Of a stretch of DNA of 20,544 nucleotides, positions 1-7,289 are shown in pieces. Both the position numbers and the translations under genes were made by a program. The stretch is from an uncultured Arcobacter sp. (GTDB lineage Bacteria > Campylobacterota > Campylobacteria > Campylobacterales > Arcobacteraceae): NCBI GenBank assembly GCA_913062735.1, contig CAJXWI010000003.1, forward strand, positions 1 to 20,544. The letters are read 5' to 3'. How positions within the stretch are numbered: the stretch's first letter is position 1; each line of letters opens with the position of its first letter. The notes beneath the pieces are model-generated. The model saw nothing but the letters and a program-made list of their open reading frames with translations. It was not told the DNA's origin and did no database searches.

Positions 1-581
1 TTTCCTTCCTCTTCAAAACGTGCCAATTCTAAATCAGATTTAGGAATTTCTTTTACAGCATCTTCTTCTTCAATAATTAATTCATAAGCATTTGTTGCGT
101 CGAGTAAGTTTTGAGAAAACTTTTGAGAAAGAGTAGAAAGCTTTAAATTTAAATCTTTTAATAGGTCTTTCTTTTCTTGATTTAAATGAGAACCACTTAA
201 TTTGAAATCTTTTATTTCATTTTCAAGAACTTTATTTTGTATATTATTTAAAGAGGTTTTATGCTTATCCTGTATATCTTTTATAGCTCTATAAATATTG
301 TCATCTTGACTTAACTCCGTTTCATAAATTGAAATAAGAGGAAGACATTCTTCGTAAACTTTTTGTGTTAACTCTGAATTCTTAACAGAGTCAATATGAA
401 AGATAGGTGTAATAAATTCATTTAAGTTCTCCCCTACTTCTTGATATGGTTTTACAAAATTGTTATAGTCTTTATTCTTTATTTCTAAAAGTCCTGCAAT
501 CTTATTTTTTGATTCTTCTATATATTTTTCCAATGAATCTTTTGAGTTTTCTAAATTATCTAAATTAAATTCTTTAAACAT
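1..581 (-). CDS. prlC: Oligopeptidase A (M3 family metallopeptidase), N-terminal part, cut by window edge
   Basis: Cytoplasmic zinc peptidase of family M3A that degrades oligopeptides, including cleaved signal peptides in E. coli. Only the first 193 codons are here; the HExxH zinc site would lie outside the window. I translated the frame by hand. Segments such as 'HIDSVKNSEL', 'KDFKLSG' and 'SQNLLDATNAYEL' match the E. coli oligopeptidase A N-terminal region (recalled: HLNSVKNS, RDFELSG, SNNVLDAT) in the same order and spacing. The ATG at 581 is preceded by AAGGATATAC, a good ribosome binding site. It lies 16 bp after prmC on the same strand and is probably co-transcribed with it. M3 family assignment is firm; which M3 subtype is inferred from the N-terminal half only. 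Confidence 0.87.
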   Translation of the reverse strand, partial: MFKEFNLDNLENSKDSLEKYIEESKNKIAGLLEIKNKDYNNFVKPYQEVGENLNEFITPIFHIDSVKNSELTQKVYEECLPLISIYETELSQDDNIYRAIKDIQDKHKTSLNNIQNKVLENEIKDFKLSGSHLNQEKKDLLKDLNLKLSTLSQKFSQNLLDATNAYELIIEEEDAVKEIPKSDLELARFEEEG

Positions 582-597
582 GTATATCCTTGTTTGT

Positions 598-1422
598 TTA
601 TTTTTTAAATGAAAGAGTAAAACCTCGATCAAAGTTTTCGTAATCTTTGTAAAATTCTAATTTTTTATATTCAAAATTGTTTATAAAGCTTCTTAAGGGT
701 TTTTCTTGATCATAACCCATTTCACAAGCTAAATAATCAATATTTCGATTCTTTGTTTCTAATATTATCTTTTTAAGAAGTTCATCTCCCTCTTCTCCTC
801 CAAATAAAGCATTAGAAGGCTCATATTTTACATTTTTTTCTAAATCAAAGTTATTTTTGATATAAGGAGGATTTGAAACCACCATATCGTATTTATCTTC
901 TTTTATATTTTCAAACAAATTTGAGTGTAAAAATGTTATTTTATGAGAAACTTCATGATACAAAGCATTCTTTTTTGCAAGTTCTAGAGCTTTGTCATTA
1001 ATATCTACTGCAATAATAGTAATATTTGGAATTAAGCGTGCTAACATAACTGAAATTATTCCAGAGCCTACACCTATTTCTATTATTTTTGGATGAGCTA
1101 GTTTTTCTAAAAGAGGAAGAACTTTCTCAATTAATATTTCTGTTTCAGGTCTTGGTATTAAAACACCTTCTTGCACATGAAACTGTTCTCCATAAAAAGA
1201 TGCTTTGCAAGTAAGGTATTCAAGAGGAAAATTATTTTTTCTTTTTTCTACTAATTCTTTTAATGCGTTTTCTTTTGTAAACTCTTCATTATAATTTAAA
1301 TGTAACCAAATAATATTTTTACGAAGAAGATGAAGTATTAAGATTTCAACTTCTTTTGCTGGTATATGAGTAATATTAATTAAATGTTTTGAATATTCTT
1401 TTACTGTATTCTTTATTGTCAT
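598..1422 (-). CDS. prmC: Peptide chain release factor N5-glutamine methyltransferase PrmC (HemK)
   Basis: Methylates the glutamine of the GGQ motif in release factors RF1 and RF2, using S-adenosylmethionine, and so supports translation termination. The 274 residues match the family length. Visible motifs are PRPETE (residues 90-95), the SAM-binding EIGVGSG (115-121) and the catalytic NPPY (184-187), which binds the glutamine side chain. The N-terminal 80 residues form the helical release-factor-binding domain of this family. Start ATG at 1422 follows AAAAAAGGC, an acceptable SD. In many bacteria prmC sits next to prfA; here it leads into an oligopeptidase gene instead. A probable -10 at 1463-1468 and a 10-bp inverted repeat at 1436-1459 lie directly upstream. 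Confidence 0.95.
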   Translation of the reverse strand: MTIKNTVKEYSKHLINITHIPAKEVEILILHLLRKNIIWLHLNYNEEFTKENALKELVEKRKNNFPLEYLTCKASFYGEQFHVQEGVLIPRPETEILIEKVLPLLEKLAHPKIIEIGVGSGIISVMLARLIPNITIIAVDINDKALELAKKNALYHEVSHKITFLHSNLFENIKEDKYDMVVSNPPYIKNNFDLEKNVKYEPSNALFGGEEGDELLKKIILETKNRNIDYLACEMGYDQEKPLRSFINNFEYKKLEFYKDYENFDRGFTLSFKK

Positions 1423-1435
1423 AGATTATTGCCTT

Positions 1436-1459
1436 TTTTCAAAAGTTTTCTTTTGAAAA
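1436..1459 (-). repeat. Perfect inverted repeat in the prmC 5' leader
   Basis: Arms TTTTCAAAAG (1436-1445) and CTTTTGAAAA (1450-1459) are perfect 10-bp complements around TTTT. The element lies between the predicted -10 of prmC and its SD, which begins immediately after the proximal arm. It could be a 5' stabilising hairpin or an operator. It is not followed by a T-tract in the direction of prmC, so it is not a terminator for hemW. Confidence 0.6.
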
Positions 1460-1462
1460 CAT

Positions 1463-1468
1463 ATTATA
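1463..1468 (-). promoter_or_regulatory. Probable -10 element for prmC-prlC
   Basis: Reads AAGATATAAT on the minus strand, with TATAAT at 1468-1463. A start site about 7 nt downstream would fall near 1456, giving a leader of about 35 nt. The same AGATATAAT string occurs upstream of tyrA. No convincing -35 is visible, which is common for the vegetative sigma factor of Campylobacterota. Confidence 0.5.
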
Positions 1469-1505
1469 TCTTTTTTTATTTTGAGCTTATTAAATAAGGG
1501 TTTTT

Positions 1506-2573
1506 TTAATCTAATATGTATAGAACCACTTCATCACTTAATAAATAGTTCTTGTTGTATATGATGTCATCTTTTTCACTCAATTTATTTTCACTTATTA
1601 AAAATTCTGCTCGTTTTAATTCTTCTTTATTTAATAAGGTTTTATTTATACCTACTTGTGATCTTAAACCCAAAAGAATTTTCTCTGTTTTTATGTCTTC
1701 ATCACTTAAAACTTCTACATCTTTAAATAAAGGAGTTTCTATATACTTCTCAATATCTTTAAGGGGGTAAAGTCTTTGTTTATTAATATAACCAACTGCA
1801 CCTGTTCCTACTCCTAAATATTCTTTATGTTGCCAATATCCAAAATTATGAGAAGACTTACTTTCGTCATTAATTGAAAAATTTGATATTTCATATTGTT
1901 CTAAACCCATACTTTTTATTTCATCAAATATTTGATACGAAAGCTCTTCATCATCTATTTTCATATAGGATTTTTTATAAAATTTTGTGCCTTCTTCAAT
2001 GATTAAACTGTAAGCACTTAAATGAGTAATTGGCAAGGTTCTTACTACATCTAAATCCTCTTTAATTGATTCAAAAGTATCCCCTTTAACTCCATATATT
2101 ATATCGCAGTTAATACCTTTAAATCCTATACAAGACGCATTTTGTATAGCACTTATAGCAGATATAGACTTATGCGCACGTCCTAAAGCTTTTAGCTTGT
2201 GATCCTTAAAACTTTGAACCCCAAAAGAGATTCTATTTACTCCATGTGCTTTCATCCCTTCTTGCCAGAGTTTTGTTGCAGAGTTGGGATTTGCTTCTGT
2301 CGTAATTTCTATGTCTTTTATTAAATAAGGTCTAATGATTTTAAATACGTTCTCATATAAAGATGCCTCAACGCAAGAAGGTGTTCCTCCTCCTATGAAT
2401 ACGGTTTCAATTTTTTTATCCGTATTTTTTATGTACAAATCTATGTCATGGGCTAATTGTTTTTCTAAAGCCTTCATATAAGCTACTTTTAGCTTAAATT
2501 TATCGACATAAGAGTTAAATGCACAATAGTAACATTTACTGTCACAAAAGGGGATGTGTATGTATAAAAGCAA
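1506..2573 (-). CDS. hemW: Radical SAM heme chaperone HemW (HemN-like)
   Basis: Member of the HemN/HemW radical SAM family. HemW proteins bind heme and deliver it to target enzymes; they are often misnamed coproporphyrinogen III oxidase. The iron-sulfur motif CxxxCxxC is at Cys10, Cys14 and Cys17 ('CDSKCYYC'), right after 'YIHIPF', a start position typical of HemW rather than the longer-N-terminus HemN. GGGTPS (about residues 61-66) is the radical SAM glycine motif, and 'HNFGYW' with 'GVGTGAVGY' is the HemW HNxxYW block. The 355 residues fit HemW. The start is TTG at 2573, read as Met, preceded by AGGA with 7-nt spacing; the conserved N-terminus leaves no room for a later start. It shares a tiny divergent promoter region with rppH. 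Confidence 0.92.
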   Translation of the reverse strand: MLLYIHIPFCDSKCYYCAFNSYVDKFKLKVAYMKALEKQLAHDIDLYIKNTDKKIETVFIGGGTPSCVEASLYENVFKIIRPYLIKDIEITTEANPNSATKLWQEGMKAHGVNRISFGVQSFKDHKLKALGRAHKSISAISAIQNASCIGFKGINCDIIYGVKGDTFESIKEDLDVVRTLPITHLSAYSLIIEEGTKFYKKSYMKIDDEELSYQIFDEIKSMGLEQYEISNFSINDESKSSHNFGYWQHKEYLGVGTGAVGYINKQRLYPLKDIEKYIETPLFKDVEVLSDEDIKTEKILLGLRSQVGINKTLLNKEELKRAEFLISENKLSEKDDIIYNKNYLLSDEVVLYILD

Positions 2574-2592
2574 TTCTTAATCCTAATTTTAA

Positions 2593-2613
2593 TATAATTT
2601 CGCGCTAATTATA
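2593..2613. promoter_or_regulatory. Symmetric two-way promoter between hemW and rppH
   Basis: A plus-strand TATAAT lies at 2593-2598 and a minus-strand TATAAT at 2613-2608. They form an inverted repeat, TATAATT and AATTATA, around a GC-rich centre (TCGCGCT, 2600-2606). Expected start sites are near 2605 (plus) and 2601 (minus), giving leaders of about 25 and 28 nt. Each gene's -10 therefore lies in the first transcribed bases of the other. The whole intergenic gap is 55 bp. Confidence 0.6.
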
Positions 2614-2628
2614 AGGAAAAGTAGATTT

Positions 2629-3120
2629 ATGATAGATAAAAGTAATCAATTAATTAAAACAAAAAACTATAGAAAAAATGTAGCTGCTGTAATATTGAGT
2701 GAAAACTATCCAAATAAATGTGAAATCTTTATTGCATCAAGACGTGATATAAAAGATGCTTGGCAATTTCCACAAGGTGGAATTGATGAAGGTGAAACAC
2801 CTACACAGGCTTTGTATAGAGAGCTTGAAGAAGAAATAGGAACTTCTGATATAGAAATTATTGCAGAACATCCTTCTTGGATTTCTTATGATTTTCCAAA
2901 TGCTATTGCATTAAAAATGAAACCTTATGATGGACAAATACAAAAATATTATTTGGTTAAATTAAATAAGAATGCTAAAATTAATATTAATACAGAAGTG
3001 CCAGAATTTAATGAGTTTAGATTTGTAGAAAGCTCAAGCATAGATGAACATATAAGTGTATTTAAACGTACTGTATATACGGAAGTTTTAAAATACTTTA
3101 AAGAAAAAGGTTATATTTAA
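2629..3120 (+). CDS. rppH: RNA pyrophosphohydrolase RppH (Nudix hydrolase)
   Basis: Removes pyrophosphate from the 5' triphosphate end of mRNA, which starts 5'-dependent decay; the family also hydrolyses dinucleoside polyphosphates. The Nudix box GX5EX7REUXEEXG is complete at residues 50-72: Gly50, Glu56, Arg64-Glu65, Glu68-Glu69 and Gly71 are all visible. 'AWQFPQGG' just before it and the 163-residue length are typical of RppH/NudH. The ATG at 2629 follows AAGGA (2613-2617) with rather long spacing of 11 nt. It is the first gene of the operon rppH-lysC-hobA-holB-folP, an order I recall from Helicobacter (HP1228-HP1232). Confidence 0.93.
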   Translation: MIDKSNQLIKTKNYRKNVAAVILSENYPNKCEIFIASRRDIKDAWQFPQGGIDEGETPTQALYRELEEEIGTSDIEIIAEHPSWISYDFPNAIALKMKPYDGQIQKYYLVKLNKNAKININTEVPEFNEFRFVESSSIDEHISVFKRTVYTEVLKYFKEKGYI

Positions 3121-3135
3121 AAAAGGGAAGATTTT

Positions 3136-4344
3136 ATGTTAAAAGTACTAAAATTTGGTGGAACAAGTGTTGGAACACTGGACCGAATACAAAATGTTAC
3201 AGAAATTATTAAAAAAATAAAAAATGAAGGTCATGATGTTATTGCTGTAGTTTCAGCAATGAGCGGGGAAACGAATAAATTAATTGAATATGCCAATACA
3301 TTTGCAAAAAAACCTGCTTCTCATGAATTAGATATGCTTTTAAGCTCAGGTGAGAGAGTGACGTCAGCATTGTTGTCAATTGCTCTAAATGAGCAAGGAT
3401 ATCTAGCTACATCAATGAGTGGTAGAGAAGCTGGAATTGTTACTGATAATTCACATACAAAAGCGCGAATAGAACATATAGATACACAAAATATGAGCAA
3501 AGCGATTAAAGATGGGAAAGTTGTTATTGTTGCTGGTTTTCAAGGGGTAACTAAAGACGGTCGTATCTCTACATTAGGACGAGGTGGGAGTGATTTAACA
3601 GCTGTTGCAATTGCAGGAGCTATTAAAGCAGACGTTTGTGAGATATATACAGATGTAGATGGTATTTATACAACTGATCCTAGAATTGAGCCAAAAGCAA
3701 AAAAGCTAGATATGATTTCTTATGATGAAATGTTAGAACTTGCGTCTTTGGGCGCTAAAGTATTACAAAACAGATCAGTAGAAATGGCAAAAAAATTAAA
3801 TGTAAATTTAGTATCAAGAAGTTCTTTTACTCCAGAAGTTGAAGGAACATTAATAACAAAGGAAGAAAATATTATGGAAAAACCCTTAGTAAGTGGAATA
3901 GCACTAGATAAAAATCAAATAAGAGTTGGAATGTATAAAGTAAGAGATATTCCTGGTATTGCTGCTACTATTTTTACAGCACTTGCAAGTGCTGATATTA
4001 ACGTTGATATGATTGTTCAAACCGTAGCAGTTGATGGAAGAACTGATCTTGATTTTACTATTCCTACAAATGACTTAGAAACATGTGAAGGTGTAATGAA
4101 GATATTTGAAGACGATGTTGAGAATATTGACTACAATGAAGATGTCTGTAAAGTATCTGTTGTAGGTGTTGGCATGAAATCACATACTGGTGTTGCTGCA
4201 AAAGCTTTCTCTGCAATGGCTAAAGAAAATATTAATATCAGAATTATTTCTACCTCAGAAATTAAAGTTTCCATGATTGTTAGTGAAAAATATGCAGAGC
4301 TAGCTGTTCGTGCATTACATGACGTTTACAACTTGGACAAATAA
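3136..4344 (+). CDS. lysC: Aspartate kinase (aspartokinase)
   Basis: Phosphorylates aspartate to 4-phospho-aspartate, the first step to lysine, diaminopimelate, threonine and methionine. The ATP-binding 'KFGGTSVG' is at residues 5-12, and the kinase core contains 'LGRGGSDLTAVAIA' and 'IYTDVDGIYTTDPR'. Two ACT domains follow from about residue 265 ('IPGIAATIFTALASADINVDMIVQ' region, then 'VGVGMKSHTGVAAKAFSAM'), the usual site of feedback inhibition by lysine or threonine. At 402 residues it is a monofunctional enzyme without a homoserine dehydrogenase domain. Start ATG 3136 follows AAGGGAAG. Gaps of 15 bp to rppH and 2 bp to hobA support one transcript. Confidence 0.96.
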   Translation: MLKVLKFGGTSVGTLDRIQNVTEIIKKIKNEGHDVIAVVSAMSGETNKLIEYANTFAKKPASHELDMLLSSGERVTSALLSIALNEQGYLATSMSGREAGIVTDNSHTKARIEHIDTQNMSKAIKDGKVVIVAGFQGVTKDGRISTLGRGGSDLTAVAIAGAIKADVCEIYTDVDGIYTTDPRIEPKAKKLDMISYDEMLELASLGAKVLQNRSVEMAKKLNVNLVSRSSFTPEVEGTLITKEENIMEKPLVSGIALDKNQIRVGMYKVRDIPGIAATIFTALASADINVDMIVQTVAVDGRTDLDFTIPTNDLETCEGVMKIFEDDVENIDYNEDVCKVSVVGVGMKSHTGVAAKAFSAMAKENINIRIISTSEIKVSMIVSEKYAELAVRALHDVYNLDK

Positions 4345-4346
4345 GA

Positions 4347-4898
4347 GTGCAAGAATTTATAAATTGGACAGTTGATACCATAAGAGAAGACAAACTTTTA
4401 GCACCTTGGCTGGAGGAGCGAAAATTTGATTGGACTCCTTTGGTATCTAAATCAATTGTAAATATATTGGATAAGGGGTATTCTGTTATTGTTATTACTG
4501 ACAGTGATAGAGAATGGTTTTTAAACTATTGTTTAGGCAATATAAATCATAAAACATTACACAGACCTTATTTACCCTTTTATGATTTTAAATCTTTTTA
4601 CTCAAAATTGGAGCAAGTAAAAAACGAGGATGATATTTCTTATATTAAAGATATGTTAAATATTTCTTTTCCTAATGGTTATTGTTTTTGGTATATAGGA
4701 CGTGGGCAAGATTCAAAAGCCATTATTCCAAAAATTTCAAAGAACTCATTTTTATGGTTATTTGATGATGAACAGCAAGATGCTTTTAATTTAAGAAGCT
4801 CAGATGAAGCCTTGGATATGAAACTTTTACAAATGTTTCGCTTGTATAACAAAACTATTTCTGCTACCTTATTTGCCCAAGTAAATGTAGAAAATTAA
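4347..4898 (+). CDS. hobA: HobA, DnaA-binding regulator of replication initiation
   Basis: HobA is the Campylobacterota-specific protein, first described in H. pylori (HP1230), that binds the N-terminal domain of DnaA and promotes assembly of DnaA on oriC; it is a structural relative of E. coli DiaA. The 183-residue product agrees with the H. pylori protein as I recall it: 'DSDREWFLNYCLGNIN' against 'DSSRHWFLNYILSNLN', the shared 'SFLWLF' block, and a C-terminal 'LLQMFRLY' against 'LLQLFKLF'. The GTG start at 4347 is only 2 bp after the lysC stop; TTGGA at 4333-4337 inside lysC can serve as its SD, so translation is probably coupled. Its place between lysC and holB is the same as in Helicobacter, which supports the call. 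Confidence 0.9.
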   Translation: MQEFINWTVDTIREDKLLAPWLEERKFDWTPLVSKSIVNILDKGYSVIVITDSDREWFLNYCLGNINHKTLHRPYLPFYDFKSFYSKLEQVKNEDDISYIKDMLNISFPNGYCFWYIGRGQDSKAIIPKISKNSFLWLFDDEQQDAFNLRSSDEALDMKLLQMFRLYNKTISATLFAQVNVEN

Positions 4899-4906
4899 GG
4901 ACTAAA

Positions 4907-5527
4907 ATGATTGTTGATTCTTCTTATATATATATTGTTAATGATATCGAACAAATGTTAGAAAGGATATCTTCTTCTTTATCTAAACACAATACGCGTA
5001 TTATTAGAAATACAGAAAAAGATGAATTTTTATTGCAACAAGCTAATTTGGTTATTAAAGAAGCGTATATTGCAAGTAATGAAAAAAAAACAATTATTTT
5101 ATGTGGAAATATTTTTAGAAAAGAAGCACAAAATGCCCTACTCAAAATTTTAGAAGAACCGCCTAGAAATATAGTATTTATTATACTTACAACATCAAAA
5201 TCTTCTTTATTACCAACCATTCTTTCAAGAATGCCTCATAAATTTCTTAAAAAAAGTGTAAAAAGAGAAGAATGCGAACTAAATGTTTTAAGTTTAGATT
5301 TAAAAACGGTTTATTCTTTTTTAAAAAAAGAGCAAAAAATAACAAAAAATGATGCAAAAATTCTTGTAGAAGATGTTTTATTTCAATTACAAAAACAAAA
5401 AATACTTCTTTCTTCAAAAGAGCTGGAAATATTTTCAAAAGCACTTAAATTATTGGAACTAAATTCTCGGCCTATTTCTATAATTACCACTTTATTGTTA
5501 ACTCTGGTTCAAAGAAAACTTAGCTAA
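4907..5527 (+). CDS. holB: DNA polymerase III delta' subunit, short Campylobacterota form
   Basis: Clamp-loader subunit that helps load the beta sliding clamp on DNA. The signature 'EAQNALLKILEEPP' (residues 73-86), the strand 'VFIILTTSKSSLLPTI' and 'LSRMPHKF' (107-113, the SRC-type sensor with Met in place of Cys) identify a delta'/DnaX-type AAA+ protein. At 206 residues it is much shorter than E. coli delta' (334); it starts without a recognisable Walker A or zinc module. Short delta' proteins are normal for this phylum (HP1231 is of similar size as I recall), so this is not a truncation. SD AAGGA (4897-4901) overlaps the hobA stop. Its TAA shares one base with the folP ATG (TAATG). Confidence 0.85.
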   Translation: MIVDSSYIYIVNDIEQMLERISSSLSKHNTRIIRNTEKDEFLLQQANLVIKEAYIASNEKKTIILCGNIFRKEAQNALLKILEEPPRNIVFIILTTSKSSLLPTILSRMPHKFLKKSVKREECELNVLSLDLKTVYSFLKKEQKITKNDAKILVEDVLFQLQKQKILLSSKELEIFSKALKLLELNSRPISIITTLLLTLVQRKLS

Positions 5528-6336
5528 TGTATAAAAAAACAAGAATAATGGGCATTATTAATGCCAATGAAGACTCTTTTTTTACTGATTCTAGATTTAA
5601 TGGAATAAGAGCCGTTGAGAAAATTCACAATATGATTAATGAAGGTGCCAATATTATTGATATTGGTGCTGTTTCTTCAAGGCCTGGTGCAAAAATAGTC
5701 TCAAAAGAAGAAGAGTTTCTTAGATTAAAAGAGCTTATTTCTTTGATTAAAACACAAAAGTTATATGATTTAGTGGATTTTTCTCTTGATTCTTATACTC
5801 CTTTGGTATTAAAATATGCCCTAGATGCTGGATTTACTATTATTAATGATATAACAGCTTTAAAAAACGATGATGTTTGTACTTTAGCTGCTTCTTATAA
5901 AGCAACAGTTGTATTAATGCACATGCAAAACTCTCCTTCTACTATGCAAATTAAACCTGAATATAAGAACGTTACAAATGATATTGAAACTTTTTTTAAA
6001 GAAAGAATTCAAAAAGCAAAAAAATTTGGGATTAAAGATTTGATATTAGATGTAGGCATTGGTTTTGGAAAAACCTTAGAGCATAATATTGCATTAATTA
6101 ATAACTTAAAACAATTTTCAATTTTCCCCTATGAAATATTAATTGCAGCAAGTAGAAAATCAATGATAAATGATATTGTGCCTACAGAAATTAAAGACAG
6201 GCTTCCAGGTACTTTAAGTATTCACTTAGAAGCCATACGTAATGGTGCAAGTATTGTACGAACGCATGACGTCAAAGAGCACTTTCAAGCCATTAAAGTG
6301 TTTGAAGCACTAAGAAGTGCTACGTTAACTAACTAA
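5527..6336 (+). CDS. folP: Dihydropteroate synthase
   Basis: Joins 6-hydroxymethyl-7,8-dihydropterin pyrophosphate to p-aminobenzoate in folate synthesis; it is the sulfonamide target. Visible family motifs in order: 'MGIINANEDSF' (8-18, loop 1), 'GANIIDIGAVSSRPGA' (39-54), 'INDITAL', 'VLMHMQNSPSTMQ', 'DVGIGFGKTLEHN', 'AASRKSMI' and a C-terminal 'RTHDV'. The 269 residues are typical of a stand-alone enzyme. Loop 1 differs from the common NVTPDSF form, and DVGIGFGK replaces DPGIGFGK; enough surrounding motif is kept that I still expect activity. The ATG overlaps the holB stop by one base, so translation is probably coupled. The gene meets tyrA tail to tail with a 4-bp overlap. Confidence 0.93.
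   Translation: MYKKTRIMGIINANEDSFFTDSRFNGIRAVEKIHNMINEGANIIDIGAVSSRPGAKIVSKEEEFLRLKELISLIKTQKLYDLVDFSLDSYTPLVLKYALDAGFTIINDITALKNDDVCTLAASYKATVVLMHMQNSPSTMQIKPEYKNVTNDIETFFKERIQKAKKFGIKDLILDVGIGFGKTLEHNIALINNLKQFSIFPYEILIAASRKSMINDIVPTEIKDRLPGTLSIHLEAIRNGASIVRTHDVKEHFQAIKVFEALRSATLTN
6306..6321. other. Small hairpin at the folP/tyrA junction
   Basis: AGCACT (6306-6311) and AGTGCT (6316-6321) form a 6-bp perfect stem with an AAGA loop just before the folP stop and just after the tyrA stop in the other direction. There is no T-tract on either strand, so an intrinsic terminator is not supported. It may slow convergent polymerases or be chance. Confidence 0.3.
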
Positions 6337-7163
6337 AGTATTTCATGTAAGGTATTGGCTTTTATCATCCAATCTTTTACATCATCATACTCATCATTTT
6401 TAATCATTTGTTTGACTTTTTCCATATGAAGCTCGAACATATCAATTGATTCTAGTAAATTCTCTTTATTTTGTCTGAAAATATCTGTCCACATATCAGG
6501 TGATGATTTAGCAATACGACTCATATCTTTAAATCCACCAGCTGCTAAAGCAATTATTGATTTTGGATCTTCTTTTGACATAACGGTATTTGCTAGAGAA
6601 AAAGATATAAGATGGGGTAAATGCGACATAAAACAAGCATGTACATCATGTTCTTTTGCATCCATTAGAATAATTCTCATACCAATGGCTTGAAAAATTT
6701 TAAAGGCTTTATTTACGTGTGTATTTGAGTTTTTTTCTAAATCACAAAAAACAATTGTTTTACCTTCATATAAATCGTGCATAGCTGCACTTGGACCATT
6801 TTTCTCATTTCCTGTCATAGGGTGTGCTGCTACAAAGTTCTCTCTAATTGAGGCAGGAATATTCTTTGTGATAATTTCTTTTGTTGAACCCATATCTATA
6901 ATAGTTGTATTTTTTGAAATTCCTTCTAATAAGGGCATCATTTTTATAATTGAATCAACAGGAATTGCTAAAATAATAACATCTGATTTTTCTTTTAATT
7001 CTTCTATATTTAATAAATCATCTACTAAGTTTAGTGCTATTATTTCTTTTTTTGTTTTCTCATTGTGGGCATAACCATAAACTTTTTTAGCAATATTATA
7101 TTTTTTAAGTGCTTTTGCAATGGATCCTCCCATTAGGCCCAGTCCAATTATTCCAATATTCAC
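6333..7163 (-). CDS. tyrA: Prephenate dehydrogenase
   Basis: NAD(P)-dependent oxidative decarboxylation of prephenate to 4-hydroxyphenylpyruvate in tyrosine synthesis. The Rossmann fingerprint GxGxxG is at residues 7-12 of 'NIGIIGLGLMGGS'. 'AAHPMTGNEKNGP' carries the conserved substrate-site His, and 'SHLPHLISFSLA' is the second family block. I place the start at GTG 7163, because TCCTT at 7169-7173 (AAGGA on this strand) sits 5 nt away and the Rossmann strand begins at once. An upstream in-frame TTG at 7184 would add seven residues and has no SD. Length is 276 residues, a stand-alone enzyme without chorismate mutase. It is probably monocistronic. Confidence 0.92.
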   Translation of the reverse strand: MNIGIIGLGLMGGSIAKALKKYNIAKKVYGYAHNEKTKKEIIALNLVDDLLNIEELKEKSDVIILAIPVDSIIKMMPLLEGISKNTTIIDMGSTKEIITKNIPASIRENFVAAHPMTGNEKNGPSAAMHDLYEGKTIVFCDLEKNSNTHVNKAFKIFQAIGMRIILMDAKEHDVHACFMSHLPHLISFSLANTVMSKEDPKSIIALAAGGFKDMSRIAKSSPDMWTDIFRQNKENLLESIDMFELHMEKVKQMIKNDEYDDVKDWMIKANTLHEIL

Positions 7164-7209
7164 ATAAATCCTTTTCTTTATCAATTATTTATTTATAAAA
7201 ATGAGAATT

Positions 7210-7215
7210 ATTATA
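7210..7215 (-). promoter_or_regulatory. Probable -10 element for tyrA
   Basis: Reads AGATATAATAA on the minus strand with TATAAT at 7215-7210, about 47 nt from the GTG start. It resembles the prmC -10 context closely. The tyrA-bamA gap (7164-7289) holds this and the bamA promoter, back to back. Confidence 0.5.
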
Positions 7216-7245
7216 TCTTATTAAATCTATCTATAAACTTTATTT

Positions 7246-7254
7246 TGCTATATT
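7246..7254 (+). promoter_or_regulatory. Probable extended -10 promoter for bamA-mqnC-M16
   Basis: TGC at 7246-7248 directly precedes TATATT at 7249-7254, an extended -10. Predicted start near 7261 gives a leader of about 29 nt before GTG 7290. No strong -35 is seen. Confidence 0.5.
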
Positions 7255-7289
7255 AATTGCTTTATTTTATAACAAAATTAAGGATTAAA

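Noticed and set aside
1488..1507. CTTATTAAATAAG followed by GGTTTTTTT as a terminator after hemW
   Set aside because: The T-tract follows the stem on the plus strand, while hemW is read on the minus strand; no plus-strand gene ends here. It could only stop antisense RNA, and the stem is AT-only apart from its ends.
4907..5527. holB considered as truncated because it lacks the Walker A and zinc parts of E. coli delta'
   Set aside because: Short delta' proteins are normal in Campylobacterota, and the operon spacing at both ends is intact.
7164..7184. Upstream TTG start for tyrA
   Set aside because: No SD, and the SD for GTG 7163 would fall inside the extra coding stretch; Rossmann proteins normally begin as 'xxIGIIGLG'.
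7257..7289. Upstream TTG start for bamA
   Set aside because: It lies next to the predicted transcription start, has no SD and would put charged residues before the signal peptide; GTG 7290 has AAGGA and a clean signal peptide.
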